The notes under the pieces were generated by a model, which saw only the letters and a program-made list of their open reading frames with translations, did no database searches and had not been told where the DNA came from. This document shows positions 23,440 through 31,959 of a stretch of 64,000 nt of DNA, in pieces. Every line of letters begins with the position of its first letter. Position 1 is the first letter of the stretch. Origin of the DNA: Dermacentor variabilis (Eukaryota; Arthropoda; Arachnida; Ixodida; Ixodidae); contig NC_134568.1 in the NCBI RefSeq assembly GCF_050947875.1, positions 209,715,845 to 209,779,844 of the forward strand, given 5' to 3'. Position numbers and translations under genes: made by a program.

Positions 23440-25300
23440 CATGTTTTTTGTGCAAATTGTGTAGCATTAAACTCGTTAGGGAGACACTACTAATATTGAA
23501 TTATTCACCTCCTTCCCTTCAATGCTCGTTCATCGTCAAAGCTCGACGAAGGCGAACGACACGGAACAAGGCTGTCGCGCACTACACCGTAATACATCGC
23601 TTGAGTTATGTCGCGCTCTTTCGTCTTCATCTTGGCCACGCTGTTATAAGCTTAAGCATGAACCAGTGTCACATGCCCCTGTTTTCATTCCATTTCACTT
23701 CAATAGATTGAGTTCTTTGATAAAGGGATGACAGTACATGTCACGTTTGTCAGAGATAAGTGAACACATTTTTTTAAATTCTTATTTTAAGTGCTTGTAT
23801 AAGCGTTTGGTATCATGTGTGACACCGAACACTACGGTTACTCCTTCTTGCTTAACCAAAGAGCGCATAAAAGAGTTAGGCCGCCTCAAGCATGCAAACA
23901 AACAAAGAATAATAAAAGTAAGATGTAAATAAAAGTCTGATCGCGTTCAAGCATTGTTCACGGAAGGTTCAATTAAGTAAAGACATTGCACATCTTGTTT
24001 TCTTTTCTCTTGTGTTTTCCCACGTAGAACGCGAAAGTGTAACTTCCATCTTGGCAAGAAATATCTGCGTAAACCTGAATATGATCACCGAGAGAAAAGT
24101 ATATATGACTCAGCGCTGACTGTTTCATGGCGATTCCCAGTAGGTCACATTTACGAGGAGTATCCGGCACTGGTTGAAACCTCCGCAATGCACAGTATCC
24201 ATCGGGGATACTCGAGTTCTATACTGGCCAGAAATGGTCCTCTGGAACACTGTCTCTATGGTCGAAAGTGCCTGTGCACCGCCTCAATGACTTAGAGCAA
24301 GAAAGAGCGGGTGATCGGCACGTTGTGTTTCTCGGCGAAAGTAATGGCGGCATGTCTCAACAAATCTCAATGCCCGAAAGGAAGGCTGGCGTGCCTCCGA
24401 TATACTAAACCGCTCGCCGTTGAACGTGGTACTTTAGGACATATACGCAGGCTTCTGGCTAGGGAGCGGTCAAGAGCTCTCCCCGAGTAGCGGGACAAAC
24501 CATAGAAGACTTTGTTGAGAGGTGGCACCTCGGGTGAATTTGCTCAGAATAGGATGTGGAAGGGAAATTACAAGCGAAATTCTGAGCGTTTACTCGCGCA
24601 AAGCATCCAGAGCGTTATGAACTATCAGGGATTGCCACGAACTGTTATTTTAAGATAAGCCTAATAATGAATAACTGTAGGAGCCATTCGAAACTGCCGG
24701 CAGATATACAGTGTTGTTGTCCTGCAAGCGCTATATACCATATCTGCCAACCTGTGAACATTAAAATTGGCAAGATATCGCGGACAGAACATTGGACGAG
24801 TGGAGAGGGCTAGCAGACATGACTTTTTTTTTAAGTTTGCCCTGACCACGCGCCTTTTGCGGGAGACGTACGAACTTTATTAATAATGATTTCCGTTAGA
24901 ACGCAGCACACAAGCAACAGCAACATGCAAAAGTAGATACTTACAAGCAATACATAGTTTTTAGAGAACAGTGGCTTTTTAAGTTGCTGATTTCACCGTA
25001 ATAACCGCTCTGAATTAAGTTGCTCAACGCTAGTATACCCCTCAAGTAGCACCTGCGTTGAATAAATTTTTACATCTTTCTGTGACATTGTAACTAGCAC
25101 TCTGGCCTGTCTCATCTGTCTTTCTGTTATTTAGTTTTTCGCGCTTGAATCTATGTCGCAGCAAAAGCAATAGCTGCCAACCAGCCCTGCTCGGAATAAA
25201 CTTACTCCACGCTGGTACCCCTCTGGTGTCCTTTCACAATAAGAAGGCTTCAAAGGGCAAGATTGCTGGAAAAACATTTTCCTAGTTTGTTTTTGGAAAT
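23440..25300. other. Unassigned DNA
   Basis: No supported gene. Short frames lack domains. No recognised repeat ends. Confidence 0.4.
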
Positions 25301-25358
25301 TTGATGAATATTCTTAAAATCGTAGAACGAGCACGAATTCATAAACTTTGCGAAAAAT

Positions 25359-25360
<2 letters not shown>

Positions 25361-25389
<29 letters not shown>
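25361..25389. repeat. (GA)n run, 3' terminus of the minus-strand LINE
   Basis: About 14 GA units. It corresponds to the CT run that ends the large LINE at 31027-31044, so it looks like part of the element's tail. Confidence 0.85.
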
Positions 25390-25391
<2 letters not shown>

Positions 25392-25945
25392 TAATGCAGA
25401 GAAAGGCAGGGAGGTTAACCAGAGGTAGTTACGGTTGGCTACCCTGCGCAGGGGGAAGGGTTAAGGGGGTAAAAAGAGAAATAGAGTGGAAGGGGGAGAT
25501 AGAAACAAAGGGAGACAAGCAAAAACAAAGCACGTACACTACAGAGTGGTAGGAGGCGGCATTCTTAGAGTCTGTCGGGAATCCCCGTAGACCGCAGGAA
25601 CGTTAGTAACGCGAGTAAGGCCTTCAACGCGGATGTTCTTTCGGAGCATTGGCCTAAAGCTTTTAGTTCTGATAGTGGACGATTGTCCAATTGGTCCAGT
25701 ACTCTGCACATCACTTGTATGTGAGCACTATATCGCGGGCAGACACAGATAATATGTGCGAGCGTCTCGTCGATGTTGCATGTGTCGCACGTGGGGCTGC
25801 TGGCCATTCCAATGAGGAAAGCATATGAGTTCGTAAAGGCAACGCCTAGCCACAGACGGTAGAGCATGGTCTCTTCACGTCGTGGTAACCCAGGTGGGAG
25901 GTGCATCCGAAAAATTCGGGAGAGTTGGTAAGTATTCTATACACC
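25361..25945 (-). pseudogene. I-group LINE, 5'-truncated copy with pol C-terminus and 3' UTR
   Basis: The minus frame 25906-25565 matches the last 113 residues of the large LINE at 27481-31050. It has LPPGLPRREETMLYRLWLGV and AFTNSYAFLIGMA, then a CCHC-like finger CDTCNIDETLAHIICVC, ending RSTGIPDRL. It aligns with LLPGLPRNEEAMLCRLRLGV, CNACGVEETIDHLLCYC and KDTGLSQRL in that copy. The 3' UTR (GGTTAACC and GGTTGGCTACCCT words) and a terminal GA run (CT on the coding strand) are shared. The endonuclease, reverse transcriptase and RNase H are absent. Confidence 0.85.
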
Positions 25946-26484
25946 TTCATGTTTGAACCAGTACAGATCCAATTATAAAGCAGATGTAAAAGGGCTCTTC
26001 ACTGTTACGCATATTGCGTGGTTTCTATGTACACGTATACCTTTCCTGTATCGCTATTACAACCCTTACTCCGTGCTCTAAGTGGGCCTTTGCAAGGTAT
26101 ATATCTCCTAATAACTTAATTAAAAAAAACGGCCGTTACTGTTTCATTTGTGTAATGTTGATTAAACCGGTCAATGTACAAGACATCGCTGCTCACTCTA
26201 ATAAACCTTCTGTGGTTTAAGCCGCGTGCGCGAGCAAGCAAAGTTTTAACGGCGGAGCTGTTCAAGCTTTCTTTCCGCCGCGGAGCGTTACCAGAAAACT
26301 CAGCCCAGCTGTGCGCAACCTCGCGTTGCCTAGCAACCACCTGCGAGAGCACTGAGGCACGGAACCACGGAACCTCCTCGCACCCCAAGCGCGTAGGGCG
26401 GAGTCGTGACGTCACAAGCGAGTAGTAAATCCCGGGCCGGCGTGGCGGCACACCTCTCGCCTCCTCTACTCTGCTGCTGCTGCC

Positions 26485-27144
26485 ATGGGAAGACCGAAGA
26501 AAGACCGGACGCCCGAAGAAGAAGCGGCTTACCGGGAAGAGCCCCGTACTGCCAAGCGAGACGCGATGCGTTCGCGCCGAGCTGATCCGGAAGACCGCGC
26601 CGAACCTGCGGCTGAGAAGAGGCGACGCCAACTCGAGGATCCCGCGAGTTTCAGTCCAGGGAACGCGAGACTCGGCGCCTGAACGCTCGACGTCGCCTAG
26701 AAAGCGATCCCGGCATGCGACTGCTCGAAAACTTCCAGCGCCAAGCGCGCCGAGTCTTGGGGGGTGCGAACGGCCGATTCCAGCGCGAATTTCTGGGCAC
26801 AGAGTTTAGGCACAGCTGTCACGTCTGTGACATACGAGGAAGGTCGGCGCGCGCCTCAGCGGGACTACGATCGACGAAGGAGAGCCGATCCTGCCCATCG
26901 CGCCGAGGCCGCCGCCGACAAACGCCGTCGCCGAGCCGAGGATCCCGAGTTTCGGGCCAGAGACAACGAACGCTGCCAACTGAATGCTCGGCACCGCCGG
27001 GAATGGGTTCCAGGTCTGCGCGTCACCGAGAACTTCCAACGCCAAGCCCGCAAATCCATGGGAGGTGCGAACGGCCGCTTCCAGCGCGAATTCCTCGACA
27101 TAGAGTTCGGGCACAGCTGCCGCGTCTGTTTGGGGGAGTTGTAG
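26485..27144 (+). pseudogene. Basic, repeat-bearing gene with duplicated C-terminal Cys module, frameshifted
   Basis: A start codon in good context (GCCATGG, 26485) opens MGRPKKDRTPEEEAAY followed by Arg/Ala-rich repeats (RRADPEDRAEPAAEKRRRQL) of the kind found in STPR/FMBP-like proteins. A frameshift near 26645 ends that frame. The expected continuation runs in another frame into module 1 (FQRQARRVLGG, FGTEF-type stretch, HSCHVCD; about 26726-26838). A second RRADPAHRAEAAADKRRRRA and module 2 (NFQRQARKSMGG, FGHSCRVCLGEL; about 27030-27144) follow. The roughly 290-310 bp unit is therefore tandemly duplicated, with the two copies in different frames. A C-terminal CxxC accompanies each module. 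Homologues are, from memory, repetitive in tick genomes and may belong to a mobile element. Function unknown. Confidence 0.6.
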
Positions 27145-27330
27145 GTTCGACGTGAACCTCTCCACGGTGAGCTCGGTGCGGAACTTTGAACAGAAGAGCT
27201 CTGCCTTGCAAGTGCTTCGCGAAGTCTTCCCCGACTCCACCGACTACGACGACGACCACGACGACGGTCGGATATCGAGGACGAGGACCGAATCGATGAT
27301 GATGACGACTGGTACTGAATGACTTTACAT

Positions 27331-27336
27331 AATAAA
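27331..27336 (+). terminator. AATAAA polyadenylation signal
   Basis: Canonical hexamer about 190 bases after the last stop of the basic repeat gene. Position fits a 3' end of that transcript, but this is only inferred. Confidence 0.4.
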
Positions 27337-27389
27337 TTGTGATGCACGTACTGTGGCTCGTATGTGTGTGACTTGCTGGAGCTTGTGCG

Positions 27390-27480
27390 GCTTACCGGCC
27401 TGACCGTGTATGACCTCGCAAAAACTTGGCGAAACTTAGCAAATCTTGGCGACAGCTAGTATGAGCATAGTTAAGCCCGT
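27390..27480. repeat. Minisatellite (about 55-60 bp unit), left part
   Basis: Contains GTGTATGACCTCGCAAAAAC, CTTAGCAAATCTTGG and AGCTAGTATGAGCATAG. Near-identical words (CATAACCTCGCAAAACTTAG, GCTTAGTGTGAACCTAG) resume at 31045 after the LINE. This indicates the LINE interrupted one array. Confidence 0.6.
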
Positions 27481-28966
27481 AGCGCCACATGACGGTAACC
27501 AATACGTCTGTGTTACTGTGAAAAAGAAGAGGCTGTCTTTTACTCTTATTGGCGTCTACCTATCCCCAACCAGTCAGTTTGATAGCAAAAGACTAGAAGA
27601 TATTATGACTGCTACTCCCGGTCCTTGGATAATAACAGGGGATTTCAACGCTCACCACCATATTTGGGGAAGCTCCAGGATAAACTCGAGGGGCAGGTCA
27701 CTAATATCATTTGCATCAGGCCACAACCTATGTCTTCTAAACGACGGAAGCCCGACATTTCTGCGAGGAACAACGTACAGCAGCTGCCTTGACTTGACTT
27801 TTGTGTCACGTTGCCTGACTTCGAGCGTGCAGTGGTTCACCGATATTGAAACCCATGGAAGTGATCACATTCCGACCTATGTGAGAATCGATGGACTAGA
27901 CGCCGCATTATCGGTTGTAGCTCGCCAAATCGACTGGTCAGTCTTTCAAGCTCGTGTAGAAGACACATGCAAGAAACGTATCGCACGCGAATTAGAAGAA
28001 ATAATTGCTGACGCAATGCAAGATTGCACGCGTTGCTTCACACATTCATCAAAACGTACAGAGAATGACATTGAGTTGGAAAGGCTTCGTGCACTTCGTC
28101 GCCGAGCTGAAAGGAGGTACAGGCGCACGAAGTCGATTCTTGACCTCAGAGAAGCTCGGCGCATGCAAAAGAAGATAAAGCGGCGAATAGATAAGCTAGC
28201 GGATCAAAGATGGAAATGCTTTTGCGAGTCACTGGACCCCCGCAAGCCATTATCCCGTGTGTGGCGTACCCTACGGGGCCTTAGCTCAAGCCCCCAGCAA
28301 CGACGCCCTTTCAACGCCCTTGCTCTCTATGAAAACCGCCGTGAGGTAGAAGTTGCGGAGGAATTTTGTGTGAAAGTCGCCGGCGGCACAGTTTCAGTCT
28401 TTGACATGACTTCAGGTGACATCCCCGGTCCACGAGATACAAGTATGGACGCTCCATTCTCTATGGAAGAGTTAGAAGCTGCTATGGCGCTCTGTAGGTG
28501 TTCATCTTCACCAGGGCCCGATGGGATAACATATAGTGCTTTGCGTCACCTAGGTCAAGAAGCACGAAGAGAACTCCTCAGCCTTTTTAACAGCTCGTGG
28601 CGAGATGGTGTCGTCCCACAGGAATGGAAACGAAGCCGCCTGGTACCGCTACTAAAAACAGGAAAGTCACCGCTCGAACTGGCATCGTATCGGCCTATAG
28701 CACTTGCCAGCTGCGTCGGGAAACTCATGGAACGTATGATCCTCATGCGTCTCGAATGGTACCTTGAACACAACAAAATTTACCCTGACTCAATGGCGGG
28801 ATTTCGACGAGGCCGTTCATCGATTGATAGTGTCATCGATCTGGTATCATCTGTAGAACAACAAAAATATCGGAAGCGATTATCAGTCGCACTCTTTCTT
28901 GACGTGAAAGGCGCTTACGACAATCTTTCCCATCAAACCATTCTAGACGCACTTCTGACAGTATAA
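27446..28966 (+). pseudogene. LINE pol, endonuclease and N-terminal reverse-transcriptase part
   Basis: The open frame starts in the flanking minisatellite. Its first ATG is at 27461, and element-derived sequence begins near 27481. Endonuclease motifs are GDFNAHH (residue ~65) and SDHIP (~139). The usual first motif (the N-rich start of the endonuclease) is absent, so about 60-100 residues are missing. A basic linker (RRRAERRYRRTKS) follows. Reverse-transcriptase motifs include SSPGPDGITY (~352) and the catalytic-acid block FLDVKGAYDNL (~484). The frame is closed by TAA at 28964-28966, and the next codons continue the same reading frame into the second half, so this is a single nonsense change and not a natural gene end. 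Confidence 0.85.
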
Positions 28967-29002
28967 CTAGGAGGGCGAGTATATCGATGGATCAGAAACT
29001 AC

Positions 29003-30883
29003 TTGACACAAAGGTCCTTGTTCGTGCGTACGGAAGATGGTCCGACTACCGACCACTACACATGCCGAGGCGTTCCCCAAGGCGGTGTTCTAAACCCTGT
29101 TCTTTTCAACCTCGCGCTTCTTGGGCTGGCTGAATCCCTACCGGAAACAGTGAGTGTTTCAATATACGCCGACGACATCTGCATTTGGACATCAGCGGTC
29201 ACTCGCCTGCAGGTTCGCGCAAGGCTACAGCAAGCAGCAACACAGGCATCCGACTATCTTCGGACACAAGGCCTTACCATCTCAACAGAAAAATGTGCGT
29301 TAGTCTCTTTTACGCGAAAAGCGATGTCTGGTTATCCAGTATACATCAATGGCCAGCCTATCTGCTACAAGAAAATTCATCGGTTTTTGGGTGTCATTGT
29401 TGACCGGTACCTCTCTTGGAGCCCTCAGGTTGCCCACTTGAAGAAGAGGCTCACATCTATTGTTCACATATTCAAGTTCATCGCCGGCAAAACATGGGGA
29501 TCGTCAGTGGGCTCCATGCTACAGTTATATCGAGCACTTTTTATCGGATTTCTACGCTATAGTTCTCCCGTGCTTGCTAAAACAAGCAAGTCAAATCTTC
29601 GAGAACTTCAGAGCGTGCAAGCACAGGCACTACGTGTTTGCCTCGGCCTTCCGCGGAGCGCCTCAACAGCAGGAACCATTATAATGGCTCAAGACCATCC
29701 GATCACGACTTACATCAGCACCGACTCGCTTAGGGCCCATGTTCGTCATATTTCACAGATTCAATCAAGCTTTCTTGCCTGTCTGCCAGAACGACGACCA
29801 CAGGCATCCTTCTCCAACGAGGTCAGCAAGCATCATGCCTCCCTACCATCGGGGTTCACACCATCAGCACGTTCACCCTCAGCTTTGTGGTGTTTAAAAC
29901 AACCTCAAGTGCGTCTTACGGTTCCAGGGATAAGAAAGAAGAACGACCTGCCTACCTTGGCCTTGAAGCAAGCAGCTCTGGATTGTTTGCACACTTTCTA
30001 CTTTGATCGAGTCCACATATATACGGATGGCTCTTCCACCCAGACCAGCTCCACCGGGGCAGTGGTAATACCATCACGATCACTAAGCATCCGATACAAG
30101 ATTTCTCACTTGACAACATCGACCTGTTCGGAGCTTGTTGCCCTCCGAGGTGCCGTTGATTATATTAACAACCAACCGGCTAATCGGTGGGCAATATTCT
30201 GTGATTCAAAGGCGGCCTTACAATGTCTTCTGTCATCTCTTCGTCGCGGGTCCTGTGAACAACTCGTATCGGAGATACGAGTAATGCACCATCACATGAT
30301 TGCGAAAGGGCACGACGTCGTGTTTCAGTGGCTGCCTGGCCATTGCGGTATCTCCGGCAACGACCTCGCTGACGAAGCTGCTAAGAAAGCACACGATGGA
30401 ACAACCCTTGTTTCTATACCTTTATCGCGTACTGACGCAGCCCAACACTTAGGCAAGCTAGCGCACCGTATGACATTGGAGAAGTGGCACACACCTGATT
30501 TCACTCAACATCGATTGTATTCCCTCGATCCATCTATGCAACTGCGGCTGTTACCAGGGCTTCCGCGTAATGAGGAAGCAATGCTGTGCCGCTTACGCTT
30601 GGGCGTCGCCTTCACGAATGCATATACGTTTTTAATTGGAATGGCTGATAGCGCCGAGTGCAATGCCTGCGGTGTCGAAGAAACTATAGACCATCTACTG
30701 TGCTACTGCCCATCATTTGAAAATGAAAGACAAGATCTCTGCACAGCTCTCAACCAGTTAGATAGAAAACCGTTCACCTTGAACAAGATCTTGGGACCAT
30801 GGCCTCGCATATCACAGCTACAAAAGGCCACAAAAGCGCTGTTGCGATATTTGAAAGATACAGGATTGAGTCAGCGTCTGTGA
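29003..30883 (+). pseudogene. LINE pol, C-terminal reverse transcriptase, RNase H and zinc finger
   Basis: Same frame as the preceding part. It has no ATG at its start, so the listed start only marks the open stretch. It carries GVPQGGVLNPVLFN (~26), the catalytic YADD (~54), a thumb region, RNase H (YTDGSS ~337, CSELVAL ~374, CDSKAAL ~400, WLPGHCGISGNDLADEAA ~446) and a CCHC-like finger CNACGVEETIDHLLCYC (~553). The 626 codons end at 30883 with QRL. No frameshifts are seen, so apart from the upstream stop and the 5' loss this is a fairly young copy. Confidence 0.88.
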
Positions 30884-31026
30884 TCCGGACTGAGTGACTG
30901 AACGATATCCCCGGTGGACTTTCTCTTCTTTCTTTAATCTTTCCGTCCCCGTTTCCCTTTCCCCAGTGTAGGGTAGCCAACCGGGCTCAGTCCTGGTTAA
31001 CCTCCCTACCTTTCATTTATCATTTG

Positions 31027-31044
31027 CTCTCTCTCTCTCTCTCT
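31027..31044. repeat. (CT)n run ending the LINE
   Basis: 9 CT units after the shared TTAACCTCCCTACCTTTC tail. Matches the GA run at the end of the minus-strand copy (25361). Confidence 0.9.
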
Positions 31045-31200
31045 ATAGCAATGCTTAGTGTGAACCTAGCCAAGCCATGCATAACCTCGCAAAACTTAGC
31101 AAAACCCAGCAACACTTAGTATAAACCTATATCCGAGCCGTGTATAAATTGGCAAAACTTAGCAATGCTTAGCATAAGCCGGAACTAGCTCCGCTGAGCC
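31045..31200. repeat. Minisatellite (about 53-60 bp unit), right part
   Basis: Two units are visible. One is AACCTAGCCAAGCCATGCAT through ACACTTAGTAT. The next is AAACCTATATCCGAGCCGTG through TGCTTAGCAT. The core ACTTAGCAA recurs, and the same words occur before the LINE (27390-27480). Confidence 0.65.
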
Positions 31201-31254
31201 TTGCACCACTAGTGCAAACTGCCCACATTAAAAAAAAAACCAAGCAGTTAACAG

Positions 31255-31560
31255 CCTCGCACGAACGTGTATGCAAGTAAAGTGCTGACGGTAAACGCGC
31301 CAGCGCCAGCGCACCGCCTCGAGCGACACCCAGGCCTTGCGCGAATACAGTCGCCTGGCGCTGATAACGGCGTATACAAACACCTGTGGCCCTCTGATGA
31401 GCAGCGAAGCGATGCATGTGGTGACGGACGGGCGGTTTGTCGAGAACCACAAATCCAGAAGTACGTGTTGCTGGGCTAGTCGGTTCATATTGCTCAGTAG
31501 ACCATGGTGCTTCCCTTGCGTCCTTCCGTATTTGCGCAAAGCGAGCGCAATTTCTTATGG
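31255..31560. other. Unassigned pre-insertion DNA beside the LTR element
   Basis: The frame 31337-31570 contains LALITAYTNTCGPLMSSEAM, which faintly resembles the post-reverse-transcriptase region of R1/I-type LINEs. Too little remains to assign it. The LTR element inserted at its right end. Confidence 0.2.
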
Positions 31561-31565
31561 TCCAC

Positions 31566-31959
31566 TGTGAGCGGCGCGCACTCTCATAACTTAGCCGTCA
31601 CGCATTTTACGCCGACCTGTCAGGCAGCGTGCTCCACCACCGCAATCCCGTAGATCACGAGACGCCCCGCATGGTACTTTGCTCCCCGCAAGAGACCCTT
31701 GAGTAAACACGAGGAAAGACTCATCGCACCGATGCCCTGCTATAGTTCCTGGGACTGTAAGAAGAGACCCACGAGTAGACACGGGGGTTCGAGCGAGGCG
31801 AGAGAGAGGAGCCGGAGGTCAGCCGAGCCGGAGAGACGGCACGGGGAGACGCACGAGAGACGCGGCCGAGGAAGGCAGCAACACGCTTCACGCCGACGCT
31901 CTGCAGATAATAAACAGTTTTCATTTGAGAAAGAATCCAGCCTTTTTCATTTGCTGACA
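31566..31959 (+). repeat. 5' LTR
   Basis: TGT...ACA termini. AATAAA at 31909-31914 gives a polyadenylation signal in the R/U5 region. No clear TATA box was seen. Contains a GC-rich, GAGAGA-rich stretch at 31795-31870. Confidence 0.93.

Larger units (their letters stand above)
27481..31050 (+). mobile_element. I-group non-LTR retrotransposon (LINE), 5'-truncated
   Basis: The element spans the last part of an apurinic endonuclease, a reverse transcriptase, an RNase H and a CCHC finger, then a 3' UTR of about 160 bases ending in a CT run (31027-31044). Minisatellite lies on both sides. ORF1 and the first part of the endonuclease are missing. One stop codon (28964-28966) interrupts an otherwise open frame. 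Related truncated copies in this window are at 25361-25945, 49005-49290 and 54985-55310, all on the minus strand. An RNase H plus an endonuclease of this type points to the I group. I could not identify a clean target duplication. Confidence 0.85.

Noticed and set aside
26116..26631. 171-codon minus frame
   Set aside because: Antisense to the basic repeat gene and its CpG-rich leader. No domain.
26865..27347. 160-codon minus frame
   Set aside because: Antisense of Arg/Ala-rich coding sequence, which commonly stays open.
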